DNA of 64,000 bases, taken from assembly GCA_964410965.1 (NCBI GenBank), contig CAYPIY010000005.1, positions 62,001 through 126,000 of the forward strand, written 5' to 3'. The notes beneath the pieces are model-generated. The model saw only the letters and a program-made list of their open reading frames with translations. It did no database searches and was not told the DNA's origin. Below, piece by piece: positions 43,599-52,700 of this stretch; the first letter of the stretch is position 1, and the number at the start of each line of letters is the position of its first letter. The stretch is from JBBIRG01 sp964410965. GTDB taxonomy: Bacteria; CLD3; SB21; JBBIRG01. The position numbers and the translations under genes are program-made.

Positions 43599-45337
43599 GA
43601 TCCGGCTCCGCGGTTGCGTTCAATCCAGTTTCTAAAAAAAGGTGACCGGCCGTTCAGATCGTCACGGGAACCCTCAGCCGTACAGGAACCGTTTTCCATT
43701 ATGATGATATGATCAGCGCGGATGACCGACTGAAACCTGTGCGCGATGATCAGCGCTGTTTTTCCTTCCGAAAGCCGGTCAATATTTTCCGCGATGATTT
43801 TTTCATGGCCGGGATCAAGATAACCGGCGGGCTCGTCGAAGATCAGGAGCGGAGCGTTTTTCAGGACCGCGCGGGCAATGGCGATACGCTGGCTCTGTCC
43901 CTGGCTCAGCATCATGCCCCTCTCTCCGGTCAGCGTCTGAAATCCGCCGGGTAATTCCTTTATCCAGTCCGTCAGCCCGGCTACATGAGCGGCGTTTTCA
44001 ATTTCATCATCCGTTGCGCCGGGTTTTCCGAACCTTATATTTTCCATGATCGTGGTATTAAAAATATACGGATGCTGGGATATCCATGAAATAGTCGCCA
44101 GCCAATCTTCCGGATTGATTCTGTCAATAAGTATGCCGTTAACGCTTATGGTTCCCGAGTCTGCGGACAACCATTGCATCATGAGAAAACCGGACGTAGA
44201 TTTCCCCGAACCGCTCGGGCCGATCATCACATTCCGGCGTCCGGGAAGGATGGTAAACGAGGCCGTCTTCAGGGCGGGTTCGCTGCCTGATGAATAACGA
44301 AAAGTTACACAATCAAATTTAATTTGGAACGGAGGAGCGGTTGTGTTTGACCCATTCTGAGAATCAGGTTGATGCGTCTGCGGATGGTTTAGTTTTTCTG
44401 AAATTGCCTCCATCGCTGTAATTCCTTCCATTCCGGGATGGAACCGGACGCCCAGCATACGGAACGGCTGGTAAAATTCGGGCGCAAGAATAAGAATAAA
44501 CAGCGCGTACCGGAAATCCATCATCCCGTGCATCAGCCGCAGTCCGGTTTCGACGGCGATCAGCGCGATACTGACCGACGCGATCAGTTCCAGGGTCAGT
44601 CCGGAGAGAAACGCCACACGCAGGACTTCAAGCGTCCGGCCGGCGAATTGTTCCGTGGATTGTTCAATGATACCTGCCTGGGCGCGGCTCTGGCCGATCA
44701 GCTTCAGCGTGATCAGTCCCTGGATGCGGTCCAGAAAAACGCTCCCGAGCCGGCTCATGGACAGCCAGCGAACACGGCTCAGTTGTTCCGCCTTCCTGCC
44801 GATCAGAACCATAAACAAGGGAATCAGCGGCGCGGTAACGAATAACACTGCCGCCGAAAACCAGTCCGTCATGACAACGGAAAAAAGTATGATGACCGGC
44901 AACACAACGGCGGACTGCCATTGCGGAATATACTGACTGATATAAACATCCAGGGCATCAACGCGCTGAATCATTGTGGTCAGCCACTCCCCTGCGTCCT
45001 CATGCCTTATCCGCGCCGGGCCCTGCCGTCCGGCTGATTCCATTAGGCGCTGACGCGTCAAACGGCGTATGGCCGCGGATAATTCGATGGAATATTTCTG
45101 ACCGGCGATGTGAAACACTGCCCGAAGCGCCGAGGCCGTTATAAATCCGGCGACCAGCAGAGTGAACGAATCCTGAGAATAATTTTGTTCAGGAAAAAAT
45201 TGAACGACCGCCGAACTCAGGACATACGCCTGAATGACAATCAGCAGCGCGGTCATGACGGTACAAACAGCTGATCCGGCCAGAAGTTTTTTTTCTGACC
45301 GGACCAGTACGTTCAGGCCCTTGCTGAATAGGAACAT
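43595..45337 (-). CDS. cydD: Thiol/cytochrome bd assembly ABC exporter subunit CydD
   Basis: 580-residue half transporter, partner of CydC. N-terminal membrane domain (about 15-310) with the CydD-type sequence RQGPARIRHEDAGEWLTTMIQRVDALD between helices; ATPase domain with Walker A GPSGSGKST, signature LSQGQSQRIAIARAV and Walker B LLIFDEPAGYLDPG. The signature has Gln in place of the second Gly of LSGGQ, a variant seen in some CydD proteins, which may make one site less active. It follows cydB by 38 bases and overlaps cydC. Confidence 0.93.
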   Translation of the reverse strand: MFLFSKGLNVLVRSEKKLLAGSAVCTVMTALLIVIQAYVLSSAVVQFFPEQNYSQDSFTLLVAGFITASALRAVFHIAGQKYSIELSAAIRRLTRQRLMESAGRQGPARIRHEDAGEWLTTMIQRVDALDVYISQYIPQWQSAVVLPVIILFSVVMTDWFSAAVLFVTAPLIPLFMVLIGRKAEQLSRVRWLSMSRLGSVFLDRIQGLITLKLIGQSRAQAGIIEQSTEQFAGRTLEVLRVAFLSGLTLELIASVSIALIAVETGLRLMHGMMDFRYALFILILAPEFYQPFRMLGVRFHPGMEGITAMEAISEKLNHPQTHQPDSQNGSNTTAPPFQIKFDCVTFRYSSGSEPALKTASFTILPGRRNVMIGPSGSGKSTSGFLMMQWLSADSGTISVNGILIDRINPEDWLATISWISQHPYIFNTTIMENIRFGKPGATDDEIENAAHVAGLTDWIKELPGGFQTLTGERGMMLSQGQSQRIAIARAVLKNAPLLIFDEPAGYLDPGHEKIIAENIDRLSEGKTALIIAHRFQSVIRADHIIIMENGSCTAEGSRDDLNGRSPFFRNWIERNRGAGS

Positions 45338-45374
45338 ATCGTTTTCGCCCGGAGAATGCGGTTGTCAGAAATGA

Positions 45375-46388
45375 TCAATACTCAAGCCTGGTTTCCCTGC
45401 TGATGCGTTTCCTGAAAACCCAGTACGTCCAGCCCTGGTAAATTAATACAACCGGCACGAAGATCAGCGCGACAATGCTCATGATGCCGAGCGTATACGG
45501 CGTGGATGACGCGTTGTATATCGTCAGGTTCCAGTCGGGATTCAGGCTCGACACCATCACCCTCGGAAATAATCCGGCGAAAATCGTTACCGTGGAGAAG
45601 ACGATAGTCAGACCGGTCATGATGAACGCCCATCCGCCGAAATCTTTCTTAATCAGCCATCCGACGGATAACAGCGCGCCGGCGGCGATGACGGGGCTGA
45701 ATCCGGGATTGATTCCCGTTCCGGTAAAGATGTCCGTCGCGAAATAACTGGCGATCACGTATCCGGTGACGAGAATCAGCGCGGGTATCCACAGTCTCCC
45801 GGCGATACGGCGTGATTTATCGCGAAGTTCATCCGTGGTTTTAAGATTGAGGAAAACCGCGCCGTGCAGCGTAAACATCACGAACGTGGTTAAACCGCCC
45901 AGCAGCGCGAACGGATTCAGCAGGTTGAAAAACCCGCCGACGTATTCCTTCGATTCGTTGATCGGAACGCCTTTGATGATATTGGCGAACGCGACGCCCC
46001 ATAAAAGCGCGGGAATAAAACTGCCCGTAAAAATCATCCAGTCCCAGAAGGTCCGCCATTTGGGATTGTCGTCCTTGCTGCGGAATTCAAACGCCACGCC
46101 GCGGACGATCAGCGCGAGCAGCATGAGAACCAGCGCCAGATAGAATCCGCTGAACAACGTCGCGTACCAGTGCGGAAACGCGGCGAATATCGCGCCCCCG
46201 GCCGTCAGCAGCCAGACTTCATTGCCGTCCCAGAACGGGCCGATCGTATTGATAACCTGCCGGCGCGTGAGATCGTCTTTGCCCATAAAGGGCAATAATA
46301 TGCCGACGCCATAGTCAAATCCCTCGAGGAAAAAGAATCCGATAAAAAGAACGGTAATTAATATAAACCAGAGAATATTCAGGTCCAT
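45375..46388 (-). CDS. cydB: Cytochrome bd oxidase subunit II
   Basis: 337-residue inner-membrane subunit of quinol oxidase bd with about eight helices. Family marks include FFLEGFDYGVGILLPFMG near the N-terminus, GPFWDGNEVWLLTAGGAIFAAFP, the SxxLGxAF-like region, and the C-terminal TPYTLGIMSIVALIF. With CydA it reduces O2 to water using quinol, has high O2 affinity and helps protect anaerobic enzymes such as the pyruvate:ferredoxin oxidoreductase of this genome. The gene starts 9 bases after the cydA stop. Confidence 0.96.
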   Translation of the reverse strand: MDLNILWFILITVLFIGFFFLEGFDYGVGILLPFMGKDDLTRRQVINTIGPFWDGNEVWLLTAGGAIFAAFPHWYATLFSGFYLALVLMLLALIVRGVAFEFRSKDDNPKWRTFWDWMIFTGSFIPALLWGVAFANIIKGVPINESKEYVGGFFNLLNPFALLGGLTTFVMFTLHGAVFLNLKTTDELRDKSRRIAGRLWIPALILVTGYVIASYFATDIFTGTGINPGFSPVIAAGALLSVGWLIKKDFGGWAFIMTGLTIVFSTVTIFAGLFPRVMVSSLNPDWNLTIYNASSTPYTLGIMSIVALIFVPVVLIYQGWTYWVFRKRISRETRLEY

Positions 46389-46397
46389 GGCGTCCTC

Positions 46398-47753
46398 CTA
46401 CGCTTCTGTTTTTTGTTGGTGAGCTGTTCCGGCCGCGGCATATTTTTTCAGAAGATAAATATCGACCGCCATCAGCGCGCCGTAAACCAGCGTGAACAGG
46501 ATCAGCGAAATCAGGACTTCAGCGCCTGTGACCGATGTTGAAACTCCCTGTTCCGTTTTCAGCACTCCAAACACAATCCACGGCTGACGTGCGACTTCCG
46601 TGAATATCCACCCGGTTGAATTGGCGATATACGGAAGCGAGATTGCGCCAAGGCCGATCAGGACCCATCGTTTTTTAAACTCCAGTTTATCCCTTAACGA
46701 TCGGATCAGCCACCAGACCGAAAGCGCCAGCATAACAAAACCGGCGCCCGCCATGATCCTGAACGTCCAGTAGGAAATCGCGACGGGAGGAACATAATCC
46801 CCGGGTCCGTGTCTGGCAACCGCTTTGTCCTGCAATTCTTTAATTCCTTCGACTTTTCCGGAAAACGTATTGTAGGCGAGAAAACTTAGCAGTCCGGGAA
46901 CGCGGAACGCCCAGACGTCTTTTTTATTCTTCTCGTCTCCCCATGTAAAGAGCGACATGGCCGCGGGATCTTCGGTTTCCCACAGCGCTTCGGCCGCCGC
47001 CATTTTCATCGGCTGGATTTTCATCATGTACTGAGCCTGCGAATGCCCGACCAATATGACGAACACTGTCCCGATCACGGCAAACAACGATCCTATTTTG
47101 AATGATCGCCGGTATACTTCCTGGTCCGGACTTTGTTTCACCAGATGGTACAAACTGATTCCGAGTATGAAAAAAGCCGCCGTTGTAAGACCGGCGAAAA
47201 AAACATGAGGAAACTGAACGCCGACGTGGGGATTGAACATCACCGCCCAGAAATCGGTCATCTCCGCGCGTCCGTTCTGAAGCGTATAACCCACGGGCTG
47301 CTGCATGAATGAATTGGCGATAAGGATCCACAGCGCGGAAAGATTCGAACCGATCGCCACCAGCCACATCACCGCGGCATGCATGCCCTTCGACAGCTTA
47401 TCCCATCCGAATATCCAGATGCCGAGGAATGTGGATTCCAGGAAAAACGCGAGCAGCGCCTCGATCGCCAGCGGAACGCCGAATATGTCGCCCACGAAAC
47501 GGGAATATTCCGACCAGTTCATGCCGAACTGGAATTCCTGTACGATGCCGGTGACGACACCCATCGCAAAATTGATCAGAAATAATTTTCCCCAGAATTT
47601 CGTCATGCGTTTGTACATTTCGTTACCGGTTTTCACGTACATGGTTTCCATCACGGCAACGATGATGGAAAGCCCCAGCGTCAGCGGCACAAAGAAAAAA
47701 TGAAAGACCGTGGTTGCCGTAAACTGAAGCCTGGCAAGGATTAAAGGATCCAT
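46398..47753 (-). CDS. cydA: Cytochrome bd oxidase subunit I
   Basis: 451-residue subunit I carrying hemes b558, b595 and d. About nine helices; marks include the N-terminal LARLQFTATTVFHFFFVPLTLG with the heme-ligand His19-type histidine, the GVVTGIVQEFQFGMNWSEYS region, and QPWIVFGVLKTEQGVS (the conserved RQPW motif). The Q-loop is short, so this is the short-Q-loop class. It is the first structural gene after the Rrf2 regulator, 29 bases from it, and is expected to share its promoter at 48241-48269. Confidence 0.97.
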   Translation of the reverse strand: MDPLILARLQFTATTVFHFFFVPLTLGLSIIVAVMETMYVKTGNEMYKRMTKFWGKLFLINFAMGVVTGIVQEFQFGMNWSEYSRFVGDIFGVPLAIEALLAFFLESTFLGIWIFGWDKLSKGMHAAVMWLVAIGSNLSALWILIANSFMQQPVGYTLQNGRAEMTDFWAVMFNPHVGVQFPHVFFAGLTTAAFFILGISLYHLVKQSPDQEVYRRSFKIGSLFAVIGTVFVILVGHSQAQYMMKIQPMKMAAAEALWETEDPAAMSLFTWGDEKNKKDVWAFRVPGLLSFLAYNTFSGKVEGIKELQDKAVARHGPGDYVPPVAISYWTFRIMAGAGFVMLALSVWWLIRSLRDKLEFKKRWVLIGLGAISLPYIANSTGWIFTEVARQPWIVFGVLKTEQGVSTSVTGAEVLISLILFTLVYGALMAVDIYLLKKYAAAGTAHQQKTEA

Positions 47754-47782
47754 ACTAACTCCTGTGCAAATTGGAATGAGGT

Positions 47783-48184
47783 TTATATGAAATCACTGAT
47801 GCGTTTTTCGGTTAACTGATTGATGAGTACGCGGTTGATGTCGTCGAAATAGCGATGGACTTTACATGAGGCGTGAAAAGGGCAGATTCCCGGAATTTTG
47901 ATACATTCATTGATTTGAGAATCAAAACCGAGCGCTTCGAGTATCCTGATCATGCTGAGATCCGCGGCTTTGACGGCGAGTTTTACGCCGCCGAGTTTCC
48001 CCTGAATGGTTTCGATAATGCTGTGTTGTTTGAGCTGGTAGACGATTTTTGTAGCGATCGGACGGGTGATATGCAGAGCTTTTGCCAGCTGTGCGATGGA
48101 TACCGGCTGGTCGTGTTTGATTCCGCCGAGATAGATGCAAATTCTCAGTCCGTAATCCTGTTCTCTTTTAATAAATACGCCCAT
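47783..48184 (-). CDS. Rrf2-family Fe-S transcription regulator
   Basis: 133-residue winged-helix regulator of the Rrf2 family (IscR/NsrR/RsrR). The N-terminal HTH (about 8-70) shows YGLRICIYLGG, SIAQLAKALHITRPIATKIVYQLKQHSIIETIQGKLGGVKLA. Three cysteines C94, C101, C107 (C-x6-C-x5-C) match the cluster-binding pattern of NsrR-like proteins and suggest a redox-, NO- or O2-sensitive Fe-S cluster. It is first in a minus-strand operon with cydABDC, and a perfect 25-bp palindrome lies over its own promoter (48223-48247), so it probably represses this operon when the cluster state allows. Whether it senses O2, NO or the iron supply cannot be read from sequence. Confidence 0.92.
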   Translation of the reverse strand: MGVFIKREQDYGLRICIYLGGIKHDQPVSIAQLAKALHITRPIATKIVYQLKQHSIIETIQGKLGGVKLAVKAADLSMIRILEALGFDSQINECIKIPGICPFHASCKVHRYFDDINRVLINQLTEKRISDFI

Positions 48185-48222
48185 AGTGATACCATGCCGT
48201 GAAATGATTAGAATATTAAATT

Positions 48223-48247
48223 ATACTATACTCACATAGTATAGTAT
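48223..48247 (-). promoter_or_regulatory. Palindromic operator of rrf2-cyd operon
   Basis: Perfect inverted repeat: ten-base arms ATACTATACT / AGTATAGTAT around CACAT. It overlaps the -10 box (48241-48246) and start site of the minus-strand promoter and lies 39-63 bases before the Rrf2 start codon. This is the natural place for autoregulation by Rrf2. Confidence 0.75.
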
Positions 48248-48269
48248 TTAATTATAAAACAAATGTCAA
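48241..48269 (-). promoter_or_regulatory. Sigma70-like promoter of rrf2-cyd operon
   Basis: Minus strand: -35 TTGACA (48269-48264), 17-base spacer, -10 TACTAT (48246-48241), about 57 bases from the Rrf2 start. The -10 box is inside the right arm of the palindrome. Confidence 0.7.
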
Positions 48270-48295
48270 CAAAATAATTTATTCAATGAAAACGC

Positions 48296-48324
48296 TTGAC
48301 TTTTGAATCAGATTATATTATACT
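48296..48324 (+). promoter_or_regulatory. Sigma70-like promoter of tRNA-Met pair
   Basis: -35 TTGACT (48296-48301), 17-base spacer, -10 TATACT (48319-48324), 16 bases before the first tRNA. It is back to back with the cyd promoter, leaving only 26 bases between the two -35 boxes. Confidence 0.8.
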
Positions 48325-48339
48325 TTTAGTCTAATACGC

Positions 48340-48413
<74 letters not shown>

Positions 48414-48419
48414 CGAATC

Positions 48420-48495
48420 GGCGGGTTAGCTCAGTTGGTAGAGCAGTGGAATCATAATCCACGTGTCGGCGGTTCAAGCCCGTCACCCGCTACCA
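48420..48495 (+). tRNA. tRNA-Met (elongator, CAT)
   Basis: 76 nucleotides including an encoded CCA; the acceptor pairs GGCGGGT with ACCCGCT (G1-T72 wobble). Anticodon CAT with stem GTGGA/TCCAC. Elongator Met is favoured; a tRNA-Ile2 (lysidine) reading of CAT is the alternative. It is six bases after the initiator tRNA, under the same promoter and terminator. Confidence 0.9.
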
Positions 48496-48504
48496 AAAAG
48501 CGCA

Positions 48505-48534
48505 AGTCCTCAAGTTACCTTGGGGACTTTTTTT
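48505..48534 (+). terminator. Rho-independent terminator of tRNA unit
   Basis: 10-bp stem AGTCCTCAAG / CTTGGGGACT (one T-G pair), 4-base loop, then seven T. Confidence 0.88.
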
Positions 48535-48542
48535 ATATGTTC

Positions 48543-48864
48543 CGCCACAAAGGCTCCAAGACACCAATGAATTTATTTACCCGCGAAACACGCCAAATAT
48601 GCGAAAACACAATTAACCACGGAGTTCGCAAAGTTCTCAGAAAAAAGTATATACCAAAACTTTGTGTTCGCCGTGATCTCTGTGTGAACCAATTTTTTCG
48701 CCACAAAGGCTCTAAGACACCAAGTTAATACATCACCATACATAAAGCCTTTGCAAATGCTTGTGCTGGAATGTCCTGAGTAAAATATTCGTATGATGGT
48801 TTTTTGTATTCTTTTTTTCGTATTCTTCGTATGATTCGCGGGGAAATTAATCTCTTTTCGTCTC
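48543..48864. repeat. Intergenic long repeat, copy 1
   Basis: About 320 bases that recur as copy 2 at 48895-49210, offset 352. Shared landmarks: CGCCAC(A/G)A at the start, CCCGCGAAACACGCCAAATATGCG, ACCACGGAGT, AAGTATATACCAAAAC, GTTCGCCGTGATCTCTGTG, CATCACCATACATAAAG, TCCTGAGTAAAATATTCGTAT and ATTCGTATGATTCGCGGG at the end. A short motif CGCCACAAAGGCTCYAAGACACC occurs twice inside copy 1 (48543 and 48699). The overlapping minus-strand frame (48573-48947) is repeat-derived, not a gene. It resembles dispersed non-coding repeats of environmental genomes rather than an insertion sequence: no transposase and no clear terminal inverted repeats. Confidence 0.75.
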
Positions 48865-48894
48865 GCGATAGGCTTTACGCGGTTACCTGTTTTT

Positions 48895-49210
48895 CGCCAC
48901 GAGTTACGAAGACACCAAGAAAAATATTTGCCCGCGAAACACGCCAAATATGCGAAAATTCAATTAACCACGGAGTCCGCAGAGTCTCGAAAAAAAGTAT
49001 ATACCAAAACACTGTGTTCGCCGTGATCTCTGTGTGAACCAATTATTTTGCCACGAGGCACCAGGTTAACCCATCACCATACATAAAGACATTTCAATCG
49101 CTTTTACCGGAACGTCCTGAGTAAAATATTCGTATTATGGTCTTTTGTATTCTGTTTATTTTATTCGGATAATTCGTATGATTCGCGGGAAACAGCTCTC
49201 TTTGCGTCTC
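48895..49210. repeat. Intergenic long repeat, copy 2
   Basis: Second copy of the element at 48543-48864, with point changes and small indels in every block. The two copies are in the same orientation, separated by 30 bases that include GTCTCGCGATAGGCTTTACGC, which is not repeated. Confidence 0.75.
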
Positions 49211-49450
49211 CCTGCCGGAGTTTATCCGGAAAGCGAAGCGAATCGGGACGAGACAGGTTTCCGCCGGTTTCCCGATCTGGTCTCATACACGGCGAATACT
49301 TGTTTCCGGGCTGAAGAATCACTATTTCTCAGGGATCGAGAGTCAATCGATTAAACCGACGGGATTGTATCATGGAAATTTTTTTAATATGAGTTTACTG
49401 AAAACCTCAACGGTATTTGATCCTGCAAAAGAAGTTAAAAATTAAAAAAA

Positions 49451-49468
49451 TGTAAAAATCAATTTACA
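49451..49468 (+). promoter_or_regulatory. Candidate operator TGTAAA-N6-TTTACA
   Basis: Perfect 6-base-arm palindrome with the spacer AATCAA, centred about 94 bases upstream of the -35 box of the candidate promoter. The same design with one mismatch occurs at 33621-33638 upstream of the M43 protease, another T9SS cargo gene, at a similar distance from its start codon (about 264 versus 300 bases). Confidence 0.5.
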
Positions 49469-49552
49469 CCCGATCCGGCCCCGAAAACGATCATTCATTC
49501 TTAATACTGACATATATTCAGACTTAATTATCTTTTAATTATGTTTTTTTTC

Positions 49553-49581
49553 TTGACTCTGATGTTTTTATCGGTTAAAAT
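49553..49581 (+). promoter_or_regulatory. Candidate promoter of the giant secreted protein gene
   Basis: -35 TTGACT (49553-49558), 17-base spacer, -10 TAAAAT (49576-49581). It would give a leader of about 180 bases. Confidence 0.6.
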
Positions 49582-49768
49582 GCTTGTGCAGTTCAGTAGT
49601 TTAATTGAAAGCTACTATCTTAATTATACGAAAAAGTCCGTTTCCCATACTTTTTAGGAAAACACCTAACTCAACAACCTTGTCACTATTTTTGAAAGGA
49701 GCGTGATCACAAAAATTCTTGTTTGCTTTTAATTAACGTATTTCTAACCAAAATGGAGAATCTTGACT

Positions 49769-52700
49769 ATGACAAGTAGTAAAAGATTGACCCGAAGTTT
49801 GCTTGTTGCAGGTATGGTTGCCGCTTTCACGGTTTCCATATTCAGTCTGCAGGTAAACGCTCAGTGGAAAAAGGGCGCGACAAAAGCGACGTTCCGGATT
49901 GATGAAAACGCCGGCCTTGTCAGCGCACCGACTTTCCAGATCAAAGAAAGGCCGGTAAAACCGACTTTCTACGGCAAAGGAATTGTTAATTCCGAAGCCA
50001 TTAAAATGACTCAGGATTTCGAAGGAACTTTTCCCCCGACCGGATGGACGAACTCCGGCAGCTGGATCAAAGGAGCTGCGAGCGGTTACGGCATCGGTTC
50101 GGGAGCTGCCGAATTTCCATTCTACAGCGTGTCTTCCGGTTCCTTCACGCTGACCTCCGTTGCGTTTTCAGCATCGGTCACAGGAGATTCGATCAAATTT
50201 GACCATGCGTGGGCGAATTACTCGACTCCGTCCTCAGATTCTATCGTTATTTTTGCTTCTCCAAACGGAACTGATTTTGAGGAAATCGGACGTTATTGCG
50301 ATACGGATCCGGTAGGAACCGGTTTGGTGACTGCAGCTCCTTCGGGATCTGCGTTTACACCTACCGCGGGTCAATGGGGAACCAAAAAACTGGCATTGCC
50401 GGTCGGAACGACGGTTATCCGGTTTAAAGCGGTTTCCGATTATGGAAACAATTTCTACGCCGACAATATTCAGATCGGTGAACCCCCGGCAAACGACATT
50501 GCCGCGTTCTCATTTGATGATCCGGCCAATGGCGGCTCGGTACCTCCGGTCAGCGCGTTCACTCCCACCGCTTCATTCAAGAACTGGGGAAGCGCCGCGC
50601 AAACCGCCGTTTCCGTCCATTATAAGATCTATAATGACGTCATGACCGAAGTGTACACCAGCACGAAATCGATTGCCACTATTGCGTCAGGCGCGACCGA
50701 ACAGGTCACTTTTGACGCCGTCACGGGCGGACTGACTTCCGGCGCGTACACGACGAAACTCATCTCGGCTCTCGCCGGAGATGAAGACCTGACGAACGAC
50801 ACATTGAACGGCACGCTGACCGTAACCCCGCCCATGAGCGGTACGTATACGATCGGCGGCACGACCCCTGATTACGCCACCTTCACGGCCGCGATTGCGG
50901 ATGTGGTCCTGCGCGGAGTCAGCGGGGCGGTGACCTTCAATGTGCGCTCCGGAAATTACGGATTCGACGCGGGAACGGAAGCCGATACGGCGATCCAGAT
51001 CGATCCGATCTCCGGTGTCAGCGCCACGAACACCGTTACATTCGTGGAGGAAAGCGGTACCGTCAATATCCTGACAAATAACAATAATCCGGTCGTGTTC
51101 AACGGCTGCGACTATGTCACTTTTGACGGCATCAATGTGGTGCAGACTGCCGGTTATCATAATCTTTATATAGGATTTTTGATTGCCAACGCCTCAGCGA
51201 CTGATGGCGCTCAGTACAACACGATCAAGAATTTTGTCGTTGATCTAGACGACACCACGAGCGGAAACCAGACTCAGGGCGTTCTTCTATATCATCCCAT
51301 TACGCCCGCCAGCGCGGCCGGTGTTTGCAGTTATAATAAATTTTATAACTTCAACATCTCCGGCGGTTCATGGGGCATTACGCTGATCGGCGGATCCGCA
51401 ACCTATAAGTCTATCGGAAATGAAATCGGTGTGGACGGACCTACTGTCAGTATGATCACGGCAAACGCCGGAACGGGTGCGGGTTTCAATACCGGTATCT
51501 ATTACGGCCTGCAGGACCAGTTCAAGATTTTCGGTACGGATATCCAGGTGACACAGGTTGGCGCCGTAAGCCTTTACGGTATCACCGCCAACGGAACCGG
51601 GTATGATAACGGAACCGTGGACGTTTACGGAAACACACTGCACGGATTTATTCACAGGTCCACGTCAAGCGGCAACATCCGTGCGCTTCATACCGTGGTT
51701 ACCGGTACCTACAACTTCTACGGCAATGTGCTGTATGATATGACGCATTTCACAACCAGTACGGCTTATGTCGCGGGCATTTCTCCGGAAGCCTTCGCCG
51801 TTCATAACATTTATAACAATATGGTGTCAGGCCTGTATTGCCCGGGTGGAACCTCCACCGGCGGCAACAGCAACATCCAGGGCATCCGCGCCAACGGTAA
51901 CGCCGGCGGTACGGTAAACGCGTATTTCAATACGGTTTATCTGGATGCGCCCAACACCTCTGCTTCCCGGAACAGCGCCTGCTTGTTCGTTCTTTCCGGA
52001 CCTACAACGGTTGATTACCGGAACAATATTTTTATCAACAAGAGCGCTTCGGGTTCGGGCACTGCCGCACGTCAGTCGGCCATCATTAAGACCTCAACGA
52101 CCTATACCAACATGGCGTTGACCAGCAACAATAACCTGTTATGGGCCGGCGACGGACCGTTTACCGGTAAACGTTCGTTCTTCTATGACGGCACAAACAC
52201 CGACACGACGCTGGAAGCCTACAAAACAAGGCTTTCTCCCCGTGACGGACTGGCTGTTCAGGAAGATGTGGACTTTGTGAATGTCGCCGCGCTACCGTAC
52301 GACCTGCACATTGACGCCGCGACGGCCACGCGCATCGAAGGCGCCGCCCAGCCGATCGGCATGGTAACGACCGACTTCGACAGTGAGCTGCGCGATGTTT
52401 CCTCTCCGGATATCGGCGCGGACGAAGGCGCTTTCACGCTGCTGGATATTGACGGTCCCGGCATCAGCTACACAGCCCTGCCGAACTCACCGGCGAACGG
52501 CCAGCAGGTCCTTTCCGTAACACTGTCAGACGCCTCCCCGCTTCTGACCACCGGAACCGGACTGCCCGTGCTTTATTACAAGATTAATGATGCCGGCACC
52601 TATTCGCCGGTTACCGGTGTATACGTTCCCGGTGAAGCCTATATCGGCAATTATACCTTCACTTTCACCCCGACTACAGTTACGGGTGATACGGTATTTT

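Larger units (their letters stand above)
49211..49768. other. Upstream region of the giant secreted protein gene
   Basis: 558 bases, AT-rich, without a supported gene. It contains the inverted repeat TGTAAA-N6-TTTACA at 49451-49468, a candidate promoter at 49553-49581, and a long leader of about 180 bases before the start codon at 49769, with GGAG at 49755-49758. Confidence 0.6.

Noticed and set aside
48573..48947. Minus-strand 124-codon frame in the intergenic repeat
   Set aside because: It is repeat-derived, duplicated at its ends by the internal repeat, and has low-complexity composition without a start signal.
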